A stretch of DNA of 64,000 nucleotides from Capitella teleta (taxonomy: Eukaryota > Annelida > Polychaeta > Capitellidae). Where the stretch lies: NCBI GenBank assembly GCA_000328365.1, contig KB294550.1:162932-226931 (forward strand). Reading direction: 5' to 3'. Every line of letters starts with the position of its first letter. Within the stretch, counting starts at the first letter, position 1. The position numbers and the translations under genes are program-made. The notes beneath the pieces were generated by a model that was not told the origin of the DNA, ran no database searches, and saw nothing but the letters and a program-made list of their open reading frames with translations. Positions 22,673-33,375 of this stretch are shown one piece after another.

Positions 22673-23235
22673 TGGTTATTATTATCAAAAGGAGTAAACC
22701 CGAAATGTATTGAGCATAACCGGAATGCTCTTTCGTTTTTCTGGCGCGCCCAGAATAGTGAACTGAGTTTCCTGCCGGATGCTGCCAGTGATTGGTATCG
22801 CCAGAAGAAGCGTCGCCTCTGAAATACTCTAAAAATCACGTACCAATTGTATACATTAAATGTCTTGGGAAAACAAAACGTGTCTTCATTGTTTGTGAGG
22901 TATTTGTATATTTTATAAGTAAGGGAAATCCCTGTCAAACCGCCCAGATTTTGGACTTTGGTGCTTGTTTTTAGTAAAAAAATCCCGGGGGAGCATGCTG
23001 GCGTGCGTTCCGTGGGCACACCTCTGTGCCCTTGGCACAGCTTCCCTATATTTTTATTGTCCTCAATCTATAATAAAAAACCCTGCCCTGTGAAAATACT
23101 AGAATGAACACTGTGCATTTAATTAATTAGTTATTATATTTTATTATCTGCATGGTCTGGCCCCTTGCCATGTGGCTTTATGCTGATCCGGCCCTCCGCC
23201 GGATATAATATGAGATGCCGACCCCTGCACTAAAG

Positions 23236-24109
23236 TATTGCGGGACACGTGTTTACGGGACCGTTTGACCTACTTTGAATCCAATGATTTCAATAAAACC
23301 TGACACATACATGCAAATTAACATGAACATGTGTCTGGCAATTAATTAAATGTGTTTTTAGTTTTTATAAATGTTTAATTACCTGAAGGAACATAAATTT
23401 ATGCCAGTACTTGTGTTCTTCTCTGGGCTTCATTTTACCACTTTATACTAATTTCATCAAAATGCAACAAACATATTTATTTTGTATTTCTTTGATGCGT
23501 TTATGACGAAAATATCGGAAATATTTGTTGTTGATTAATAGTCTAAAATCGAATTTGAATTAGCGCGTAAATCAAGAGCCTGACGCATTTTGACGAAATG
23601 GCAACCCCTGCTTCACTCAAATTGGTGCCAGATGTGATCACGTGACTTTCTGTAAAATTCACTGATCGCCATTTATATCTGAAAAGCTAACCTACATTCA
23701 AGCCAAATTTCAACTTTCTGTGATAGCACGTTCTATGATAGGCCAAACATTTTCGAACAACCCTCGTACATTACATGTATTATAATATCTTGCAAAAGCC
23801 GGATCTGTTTCTTCATGACTACTCTGTTGGATTAACCGAACGACTGCACCATTAACAATTTTAAACATATCTTACATTTTCTTAATTCACTGTAACTCTT
23901 CACTCCTCTGTCATTGTCACATGTTGAAGGTTATTTATACACGGTATTCTTTCTATTGTGTCCATAGTTCCTGATCGACCAGGTGGCACTCGGAAAAGTG
24001 CAGCTTCTGCCGCTTCAGCAATACCGTCTGACCATTGCATGGCTGTTAGATGAGGAATCAGGTCAGTCATTTGCTAATGTGAAAAAGTGTATATCAATAA
24101 CAGTGTTGA
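23236..24109. other. Spacer right of the hAT element, nothing recognised
   Basis: AT-rich DNA without a supportable feature. Confidence 0.4.
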
Positions 24110-24265
24110 TTACAAAGGGGTCATCCGCAAAACCCTTCACCCGGTGCACAACACCTTTCAGCGATTGCCATCTGAGTGATCTGGCAGACGAGCCGTCAAA
24201 GCCAAAACCAAGAGGCTTCCTCAGACCTTTGTGCCCTCTGCAATTAGACTCATTAAAATTCACAA
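24110..24265 (+). mobile_element. Short LINE C-terminal remnant
   Basis: The plus strand reads HNTFQRLPSE, a stop, then SGRRAVKAKTKRLPQTFVPSAIRLI. This resembles the extreme C-terminus of CR1/Jockey-type LINE ORF2 proteins, often LPSGRRxRxPxAKTxRFxxSFVPxAIxLLN. Short and broken; judged by eye. Confidence 0.4.
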
Positions 24266-25529
24266 TTTATTTATCACATGTTGTGGTACTTATCTGCTGA
24301 TATTTGCATACACGATTGTATCAATGCATATTTATTCATAAAACAAATTTGAGCACATGCAGTTCCCACTCCTCATACTAGGTTTGTTAATTGCTTTAAA
24401 GTATGAAATGAATAAAAATAATAAATTCAATAATGTATTGCATATTAATTGTTTTATCTGTTACATTTATTGTTTCTAATTGCCCGGTATACATGTACAA
24501 GAAAGCTGTAAATATTTGAATTAGAGTAATTAAATGGGAATTTGTTAAATTGAAGAATATTCAAATTTTGCCAGGAAGACCGTAGTGTGCAATTTTGCAA
24601 TTAATATTTTTATTCCTTATGATATGGTACATATGTAATTAACTCATGTAAGGACTAATTATTATTAAGAGGCTGATCACAGATTCTACCAACAAGATAT
24701 CATGCCTTGGACCGAAGCTGTCCTCTCCAAAAATCCTAAGTACGCCCATGGATTTCGAGCCCGTGAGGCAGACTCCCCTTCGCAAATTAGTGCTGACATA
24801 ATATCCTACTTGAGAGGCGCAAAACATAACTCATCAAACCTGACGGCTCAAATCATAACGCATCAACCCAAGAAACGCAAAATCATAACGCATCAATTAC
24901 AATTATGTTGAGCCCCGGGGGAGCACAAATGGAGCCCAGTCAATACTAGCCATGGCACTCATTGAGCCCGCCAGGAGCCCACACTCGTTTTTGAAGAATC
25001 TTCCGATCAAATTTGATCACCCTTCTCCCATGAGCGCCCTCTACTCAGCGAGGAAAGGGCTCTAGGTTTGACCAGTGTCCGCAAACATGTAACTGTATAG
25101 GGCCCCGTGGCCGCTGTAGGTCCTACACATGTGCATTAATTACACTTAACAAATATATACTAGCTAGTATCTATGTATGCATCGTGATATATATTGTCTG
25201 TGGTATAATTATTATATATTATGAAGTGCATGTACATGCATTTCTCTGTGCCCCTCAGCCCTGAGCGTCTGACCCAGTAGAAATCCTGGTTACGCCATTG
25301 TACTAGAACGCTGGTTGGTTGCTATAGTACCTAGCTGTCATACTACAGCGAGGCGCCATGAGGTATACAACCTGGCCCGATTTATCTGTGCTATATTAGT
25401 ATATAGTACCTTACTAGTACCTATTGTCTTATTCGCTTACCTTTTCAGACTGTGCCTTGAACGGCAGCAAGATAAGCTAAATAGTACAAATTCTTGCCGC
25501 ATGTCGGCTGTTAATGATTATAGCCTGAC
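24266..25529. other. Spacer, nothing firm
   Basis: Contains a two-unit direct repeat (aatcataacgcatca at about 24852 and 24881) and the phrase cccgggggagca that also occurs near 22983. No gene recognised. Confidence 0.4.
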
Positions 25530-27230
25530 CTGCTCGACTCAAGACTCTGGGTGCTCACTTAAAAGCTGCTCATAACGTGGATGTTATGAAACAGAAGAAT
25601 TCGTGTGCATCTACATGTAGTTCACTTACATCTGCAGCAGGGGCATCGGAAAAAAAAAAAAAGGCGGATTGCTGATTTGAATCAAGACATCATCATATGG
25701 CTGAGTAAGGACCTCTTGCCATTTGATACTGTCACTAGAGAAGGATTTCTGTATTTCTTCTATTTCAACTTCCCCCAAGCAGAAATACCCAGTGAAAGCA
25801 CCCTAAGAAAAGTCACTCCAGATGAGCAAAGTATACGATGAGGTCAAACAACTACTTAAACAAGAGTTGTCCTGTGTAAAATGTTTGGCCATCATGTTCG
25901 ACGGTTGGACTGACCGCCATTTGAAGCGAGCATACATGAGACTCAGAGCCGCTGTTTATTTCTGATGATTGGAATTACAAGACTGTCACCATTCCCTGTA
26001 AAGTTCTGACCTCTCACACTGCCGAATCTGTTGTCAAGCATGTCATTGCAGAATTGAGCCAATTCATTGAAACTGGCCAAGTTTCTCTGTGCTCAACCCA
26101 TGATGGAGCAAGCAACATGGTGCAGACCAGCAAACTGCTGAAAGTCATCAGCATTATCAGTTTTGCGTGGCACACGCGCTGCGTCTCACAATTTTAACTC
26201 ATGGGATGGCAAAGGTCCCGGTCATTGCAGACCGTCTGATCCTGTGTAAGGAAATTGTGAATATTCTTCAGTTTAAAGGACATAATTAGTATCGAAGAAG
26301 AATGCTCAGCCATATGGAATGAAACGAGTATGATAAATCTGATGGAGAAAATCGATGTTGCTCACAAAGAACTCTCACTGGACAATCGTTTTCCTGTTGA
26401 GAAACAGAAAGCGAAAGCGAAAAACGAGCAAGCAATGCGAGCCCAGAAGCCGACACCATGCGATATAAAACTTTGAAATGAAGCCTTGTTACTGGGTGGA
26501 ATTCATCCCTCACAATGGTTTCAAGTTTGCGTGAAATGTGGGCACCTATGAAGAACGCATTAAAACTCACCTCACTACCATATAATATATGGTAGTGGCC
26601 TGTGAGTTTTAGTATTATATTTATTATTTTATTATATGTTATGCTCCCAATTAGATGACTTGGACGCCGAAGACCTGCTGAAATATCTTCAAGATTATCT
26701 GCTGAAGTTCAAAGATTTAACAGAGTTGGTCATCAACAACCATTTACATTTTGGATTGGTGTATTGAGTTAGGCAAGCAAGCCTCCAACCAATGGCAAAG
26801 AAGATCCAGCCCCTTTGGCTGAACTGAAAACGCGAGCCAAAGTAAATATGGACAAGTATTTGAAAGACAACGAAACCATCATGCATGTTAGCCAGCATTT
26901 GTGATCCTGCTATAAGGCACACACTGAGTTTACCCAGGGAACAAAAAGCAGGGAAAAAAATGAAAACGGCAATCAATGATATGGATGCGGACGCATCCGA
27001 GGCCCAATCTCCTTCTGTGAGCAGTGATTGTGAATCTGAATGTGTTGGCCAACGTGTCAGTAAAAGGATGAGATTGTTCAACCAGTTCAAAGCCCAATTT
27101 TAAAGCAGTGTTTGCGGTGAAACGGACGCAGAAATACAAGCCTACTTGAATATGACGCCAACAGGTGTAGAAGAACATGCAGAATCCATTGTTATTCTGG
27201 AAGCACAATTCTTGCAAATTCCCTGCAATA
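25530..27230 (+). pseudogene. Decayed Ac-like hAT transposase with BED finger remnant
   Basis: Plus-strand pieces in changing frames: TLGAHLKAAHNVDVMKQ (end of a BED zinc finger, HxxxH), ADLNQDIIIWLSKDLLPFDT and REGFLYFFYFNFPQAEIPSE (N-terminal transposase region), CVKCLAIMFDGWTD (first catalytic Asp region), SLCSTHDGASNMVQT (second), CVAHALRLTILTHGM (CxxH region) and IQAYLNMTP (start of the C-terminal dimerisation domain). The order matches hAT transposases of the Ac/Zbed group. At least half a dozen stops or frame changes show it is dead. I found no inverted ends around it; the intact ends at 19400 and 23227 do not enclose it. Confidence 0.75.
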
Positions 27231-28609
27231 GCGGCAGTAGCAGACTACATTACATCACTACGCCTACTACACAACAAGTAACTACTGCAGTAGTAACTTG
27301 CTGTGTGCGTCTTCCGTTCCGGTTGAATTAAATGCATGTTTTCAACAGTTGGCTTGATTGCTAATCACCATCATCATGATTGAATGCACCCTCCTTCTTA
27401 CATGACAATCTGAAGACTTGTATACTGTACACTTGTATACTGGTATCACATAATGTTCTTAATGCATGCGTTGAATAGGCAAGTTGCCAAGTTCTTTTTT
27501 ATTCAGTGTCCCGATTGCAATGTGTATCTATAACAGAGTATCTTATTTTGCTGTTCTTAATAAAACGTATTATCAAATCCTCTGTAGTATACACTGATCT
27601 ATATACTATCAGAAACAAAATGTTAATGAGCGTGTAGACCTTAGTGAGTGAAACGTATCATACAAATAGGTCCTATATAGTTTGCTGTATGCGGTAATGG
27701 GAAGTCGCCAATTAGGTCAATTTTTAAGAGAAGTCAAGTGACTCAAGTCGATTTTAAAATATCGACTCAGTCGCCAAGTCAGTCGAAATGCTTCAGCTCA
27801 GTTGACTCATGCAGGGTCTACTTGCCATGCTGTGCCCAGTACTGCCCACTCCGATGGCCAACCCTGCAACGGACGCCCGTCTTCTGCGCCTCATTTCAGG
27901 TCTGTTGAAAGCCAACTGCTCCATCGACGGTTGCTGTGGATGATATCGCACCGGAAGTGGCCGCCAGAAAGAATCTCTTACCCTGTGCACAAGACCTCCC
28001 AAGGAGGACGATGTTGACCAACTATCATACTTCATTCCACAATTAGCTTTGTGCTCATTACTACTACTCATTACTATTAGTGACTGAATGGTTCAGTCTT
28101 CGCACTTGAACACGAACAGTCACAGACCGAAGGCTCTCTTTGGTCTTTATATTCTCAGATACATAATTCTACTCTACGTTACATGTAGTAACACTGAATT
28201 AGCACTTGGAAGGTAAATCACTCATCATATGAAAACGAAAAGGATGAAAGAAAAGACAAGTATTTAACATAATTATATAATAATTAAACAGCCAGACCTC
28301 TGTAGTGAGGCAGTCCTGCTTTAATTACACACACTGATCAAATAAAATGTTCAATTTCTTATCAAATTGTCACTTTCTCTGGAAACAAAATAAGTTTGAA
28401 TTAACGAGATCTGAGAGTTAAAGCAATGCTAGCAGTTATTAAGTTGAACTGTGATTTGCGATTTACACCAATAAGGAAATTGGAATGTGAAAAAAATTAT
28501 AAATACAAAATAAAAAATACAAAAATTCACAAAACAACATAAAAACATAATATCATCAACCATGAAGAAAAAATCAGCTGCCAAATTAGAGAAAAGTAGG
28601 TCAAAAAGG
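27231..28609. other. Spacer and 3' flank of ANKLE1
   Basis: No gene recognised. The right part must contain the ANKLE1 3' UTR on the minus strand. Around 27724-27790 repeated gactca/agtcg words form a loose inverted pattern. Confidence 0.4.
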
Positions 28610-31600
28610 TCACATCCGAAGGTCATGAGGTCGTATTTGTCTCTCTCCTTCATATAACATAATATTGAACGCTTTCTTCAGCAGTCTGAGACCGAGGTGC
28701 CGGGTTTGTGATTGGCTGAACGATGCTGCTGCTCCATACTTCTGACCTTTGCACTGATTGGTCAACCGCTGCAGGCCTGAATAAATTAACATTCATTAAT
28801 TGAATAAATTAACATTCATTTAAGTAAAAATAAAATAAAAAAAGATATCAAGTTTGTGAAAAACCAGCACTCGGATTTGAAGTAAAGAATAGAAGATTTT
28901 ACAGAATGAGAATGAAAATGATTGCCGTCCTCTGCAAATATTTTAAGTAGAGCTGCACTATAATAGACCCGTAAATACATTAGAAAATACATTGACCAGG
29001 GAATGAATAGAACCAATCGGTAGCAATTTCAGGCTAAGAAAAACAGAATGTTGAGAAGTCCAAAGGTTGATCCCTCGCAAATATTTTTTTATGTTTGAAC
29101 TCACCGAGCGCTTCAATCATGCAAGCTTCCCTTGTGTAAGCCTCACACGCAATGACATTCTGAAATATATGCAGAGATATCACACCCAGATTCTCCTGCC
29201 AAATTTCACGAATCTGCGCGACTTTTGTGCTCGGCTGAAAAGTTAATAAAATGATCATTCAAGCATGAAAATGCAAAATGACTAACTTTCTTGCCAGCGG
29301 GCAGCTTAACAGCTTCTTTGAAGTGGGCGTATGGCCGCGATCGACTTCCTTTGCCGATGTAGAACACGGATTTGAGGAAAATTTTGAAGGCAGTGAGCTC
29401 ATCTATCAGAATTGAAACTGGTTGATATTGATTTGATCTCAAGAAGCATTGATCTCACCTAACGAACGTGATCTCGCTGGTAGATTCTGAGTCACTCTGG
29501 GGTCAAGAAGCAAATAGTTGAAGCAGGATTTATTACAACCTTCCCGCCAGAACTGGTCTGGATCGGGATTTTGGAACGGTGCCAACATGAGCTGCTCAGC
29601 ATCTTTGAGCGAATCAGTAGAGAGATCGAGAACTCCTGATATTACTCTATACACATCCGACGGAAAAACTGTGAAATTCAAAGAAAATGAAATTCAAGAA
29701 AACACTGATGGATGAAACACTTACTGTTACCGTCATTGTGTGTTGCAACAGGATTTGCCTGTAATCGGTGAAGCTGGTTGACGTAAATTTTGCGCGTTGC
29801 TATGGTGATTGGCCCAGGCTGGGCGCCTAGCTCCTCTAAAGCTTGGCGCAGAGCCTGATTGTCGAGCGTGGATTCGTTTAGCGAGGGAAGAGTCGCTTGC
29901 TGCTCATCCTCGGAGCACTTGTACGCTCCGCTCTCCTTCCAGTCTTTAAGCGTTGATTGCGTTGATACGCACGATTCAAAAGACGCGTTCAAATCTGGAA
30001 CGGTTCGCGTTTCGATCACTTTGAAACCGTCGTCATCTGTGTGGACCGTCTGTTGCGAATGTTGTGAGCAGACGCTTGTGACGTCACTGACTTCCGTCAA
30101 ATCAAATCCCAGCCAAGTTTTAACTTTGTCCGTCAGAACTTTGTGTAGCGATGATCGTTTAGATGGCTCGATAGTTTTCTCTGTGATTTGAGTTTCTGAT
30201 AGACTCATTATTGACATGTCAGATGGCATTTGTGGTTCAAGCTTCATTGTCGACGGCTCCGGGGCGTATTCATTGAGCTGGGATTCTGAACGATCAGAGG
30301 TCAGCAGTGAAAGGTCAGAGGGCATTTTAAGGTCAACCTCCGCTTCGTTCATGTGATCTGCACTCTCAGCTATCGTTAGATCGCTAAGGTTTTCGGTCAG
30401 GTCAAAAGTAGAGGCTAACTGGCTGACAGTGAGATCCAAAGGGTCATTTTCACTGCCGGACATCTTTGACGTATCCTGCGAAGAAAATTCTAATAAATAT
30501 TTACAATTTTGATCTTTAACCACCTGGGGATGATCGTCAGTCCATATACTAGTCTCAACTGTGTCAGTCGAATCAAGAGACTTCTTGGATTTAAACCCTA
30601 TACAAACAAGGATTTGAAAACATGAATAAAATAATAATAAATTAAAATAAATTAAAATAAATTACCTTCTTTCATAGAAAACATGAAGTTTTCTAAGAGT
30701 GTCACACAAAGTGAGCATCGCGACTCAATAGCGTTGTCCAAGGAATTCATTCCGTCCTGTACAAACAGAAATAAATAATAATAAATTAATTAAAATCAAA
30801 AGTGTAATATAACCCTTTACCTGATCTGTTATATATGGGTCGGCGCAATTCTCGAGCAAAACTCGAACAATTTCGCAGCGGCCAAGAGCACAAGCAACGT
30901 GCAGAGGGGTGTATCCGTCAGGACTCCTGATAAATTTAGCAAAATGTTCACAGAATTCAGTGATTTAACTCACTGGATGTTTGGATCTGCCTGCAGTTTG
31001 AGCATAATTGAGGTCAACCTGAGGGCCATTGCAGCGTCCTCTACGCCCACGCAGATGTGGAATGGGGTGACTCCGTCGGGGAGCAGGTAGCTGGGGTCAG
31101 CACCATTGGCCAGCATCTCAACACATGTGCTGTAAAAAGAAGAGTTTGAAGACACATGAGATTCAGATCTACTCTAATGCTGATTTTGACTAATAGTACG
31201 TAGTATTATTATTTATGGTATCATTATTTAATTATAAGCAGTTAGGTTCTCGTGGTAACCAGGGAAACACGTACCAGCGTATGTACAAAAGATTGGAATT
31301 ACCAGGGAACATGTTCTTATTGCAGAGATAAATCGGGCGAGGTCTCTCTGTCTCGCTGTTGTATGTCAGCTAATGTTCTTTTAATTATAGGCCTATAATA
31401 TAGCATAGTATAAGTGGAGACATGGCACAAGCCTTACAAGGTCAAAACGTGGAGTTTGTACAGATTAGTTTATGAGGATTATGATATAATAATAATAAAT
31501 TCATTATGATTATTATACTCATGATACTCATAATCATGAGCGTCATCCTCATCATCAACATTTCAACATCCGCCAATCAATGGATCATCATGTCATCACA

Positions 31601-32386
31601 ATTAATAAATTTAAAATTATCATGAATTTCATTAGCTCTATATGATAGACTAGGTCAGATCTCGATCTCCCGTGGATCACTTATCTTGGATCACATTCAA
31701 TGATTCATGCGGCATTTGAAACTGATACTTACTACTTAGTTAAGTTAGTAGTTAGTGCTTCCGATACTAGTGATAGGCCTAGGATTTCATGTGTCACGTG
31801 ACGTGACCTGGTCAAGCGTCATTATATGTAATATGTGAACTGTAAATTTGTAATTTAATATTATATTATTTATTTACATTTCAAGCTGAATTGTCATCAC
31901 TCATTTGTCATGCTCTACAGACCCCTGGTCCTGGTTCTCGCAGTGTTGCTGTAGAGTGTAGTATCATAACACATGATAAGTATGTCAGCTAATACTGTAA
32001 TAGCACAGATTCTCGGGCGAGGTCTGTAGACCCATACAGTGACAGTCATACTCCATGATAGACTCCATGGCATAGGGCTCGCTGTACGGTGTACCCTGGT
32101 ACCTAGCTCCCCAAGCCGTAGCGTAGTGTGTGGGAACTGCTCTGCTACCCTTGGAGAGCTACTTAGTACCTGGTACCCTGGCTAGGCTGGTACCAGTGGG
32201 TACCGTGTACGCCTGTAGTATGTCAGCTAACGTCTCTGCTGAGTCTGCGTCTACTCTATTATGTCAGCTAGTCAGTTAATTTAGTAGAGCTTTCAGATCT
32301 TGCCTTTCCTGCTGTCGCAGTAAATGACTGTTGAGGAGTCGTGCTTTGTTTTCTGGATCCAGGAGATGGAATCCCGGGACTCGCAT
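28610..32386 (-). CDS. ANKLE1: ANKLE1: ankyrin-LEM-GIY-YIG endonuclease
   Basis: Exons: 32304-32386 (tentative first exon), 30974-31129, 30821-30926, 30666-30756, 30524-30597, 29725-30475, 29459-29668, 29287-29417, 29105-29234 and 28610-28776; phases all match, giving 632 aa (human ANKLE1 is about 615). Ankyrin repeats: EMLANGADPSYLLPDGVTPF and DGYTPLHVACALGR. A long acidic Ser/Thr linker leads to a LEM domain (LDNQALRQALEELG...YVNQLHRLQ). The GIY-YIG nuclease follows: FNYLLLDP and VFYIGKGSRSRPYAHF with the catalytic Arg, EAYTREACMIEALG with the metal-binding Glu, and GLQRLTNQCKG with the Asn. Known ANKLE1/LEM-3 proteins cut bridging or branched DNA at cell division. The tentative first exon would use a GC donor (AAAG then GCAAGA). 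A 48-bp intron (30476-30523) precedes the LEM exon. Divergent from VPS13. Confidence 0.93.
28778..28822. repeat. 22-bp direct repeat in an ANKLE1 intron
   Basis: tgaataaattaacattcatt occurs twice in tandem just upstream (minus sense) of the last ANKLE1 exon; the acceptor of that exon sits in the second copy. Confidence 0.7.
31362..32275. repeat. Dispersed short repeat TATGTCAGCTA
   Basis: tatgtcagcta occurs at about 31362, 31981, 32219 and 32261; the first two are near a second shared word, cgggcgaggtct (31338 and 32013). Four hits in 0.9 kb in the same orientation suggest diverged repeat units. Confidence 0.55.
31793..31802. promoter_or_regulatory. Perfect CLEAR/E-box palindrome GTCACGTGAC
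   Basis: GTCACGTGAC is the consensus bound by TFEB/MiT-type bHLH-Zip factors that drive lysosomal genes. It lies 1.6 kb upstream of the VPS13 start. Confidence 0.45.
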
Positions 32387-32761
32387 CTTGACAGCTGATC
32401 AGTGTTTTGGGAAAAATGAATGAAAGACGAATCGAAGTGTTGACATTGAGAATCCAAACATGCCGCTCTGCATTTGCGACGCTTTGATTGGTTAAAAGCA
32501 AACTAGAGATGCAAAGAATTAGACAGGTATCGAAAAACGTAAACACGAAAACTCGAAATACGAAGTTAACAACCTAATTACAATAGTAGTCTAGCTCGGC
32601 TGAATAAGAAATCCCAACCAATATAGAGGAACAAGTTGTCATAAAGCTATCAAAATTTCACATCGTCAATTCGAAAAAAAAAAAATACCCCAAAAAACAC
32701 AATGGATTGTTGAGATCATACTCTCGAATCTCGATCTGCAAGACAGTACAATAATAATAAT

Positions 32762-32957
32762 TATGGCGAGTTTCCTCGGGCATATATATTGCCTTTCTTT
32801 GACTAATACAGATGGAGGGCGCCACTCCTTTCCATCCAGGGTAGTGAAGCAGGAGTTGAGTGTCTTACCCAAGAACACAAGGTTAGTGGCTCTCTTCGAA
32901 CCCCCAGTTGCCAGCCATTTCGAGGCGAGCACGCTAACCACTCGGCCACCACAACTT
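32762..32957 (-). mobile_element. tRNA-derived SINE, family 1, copy B
   Basis: Reads on the minus strand: GGTGGCCGAGTGGTTAGCG (A box), GGGGGTTCGAA (B box), then CCTTGTGTTCTTGGGTAAG and CAACTCCTGCTT, the same body as the copy at 6266-6440. The tail ends in (ATT)n-like sequence near 32755. It lies between ANKLE1 and VPS13, about 0.4 kb from the VPS13 start. Confidence 0.8.
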
Positions 32958-33260
32958 CCTATGAATTTGTCCGGATTAATGGAGAGGTCAAATTAGGCCC
33001 TACCCATGCAAATTAACACACAACGCTATGCAATCATTTATAAACATCGCTGACCCGGCCTCATACATGTGCTAATAGTCAACTGTAGTCTATAGACTCT
33101 AGTACTATAATACTAGTACATGCTGCCGTATGCAAGGCTATTGTATGGGTTTCCAGTATTGCAATGGCATCATTATCGAAATGTAAAATTGTAAAGCTAG
33201 CTTTCCAGGTCTAGTTTTATCATCTAGTGCGTTATGATTTACCTCATGGTGGCGCTGTTT

Positions 33261-33281
33261 GTCACGTGATCAAGTCACGTG
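33261..33281. promoter_or_regulatory. VPS13: Paired GTCACGTG boxes close to VPS13 start
   Basis: GTCACGTG at 33261-33268 and again at 33274-33281, centres 13 bp apart, 95-115 bp upstream of the VPS13 ATG. Both match the CLEAR/E-box core. VPS13 proteins act partly at lysosomes, so control by a TFEB-like factor is a plausible inference. Confidence 0.5.
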
Positions 33282-33344
33282 CCAGCATTGATGTTGATGA
33301 ACAGAGCAGCACTCTCGCTGAAGCTGTCAACGTTGCATTTTGAA

Positions 33345-33362
33345 ATGGTGCCGAAAGCTTAA
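33345..33362 (+). other. Five-codon upstream ORF before VPS13
   Basis: ATG GTG CCG AAA GCT TAA (MVPKA) ends 13 bp before the VPS13 ATG. If it is within the mRNA leader it could damp translation or force reinitiation. Confidence 0.5.
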
Positions 33363-33375
33363 CACCGATTGCAAA

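Larger units (their letters stand above)
31130..33375. promoter_or_regulatory. Head-to-head intergenic region between ANKLE1 and VPS13
   Basis: The two genes point away from each other. If the tentative ANKLE1 first exon (32304-32386) is right, the starts are about 1 kb apart and could share a promoter; the rest (31130-32303) is then an intron. The stretch holds CLEAR-like boxes, a family 1 SINE, four copies of tatgtcagcta and four GGTACC palindromes at 32089-32205. Confidence 0.5.

Noticed and set aside
22690-23019. Minus-strand frame ending LCSIHF, reminiscent of a THAP zinc finger
   Set aside because: Only the CxxHF-like end fits; the N-terminal CxxxC and the conserved Pro/Trp pattern are missing and part of the frame is microsatellite.
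27793-28071. Arg-rich minus-strand frame as a small gene
   Set aside because: No start context, splice support or recognisable motif; the opposite strand gives equally long frames.
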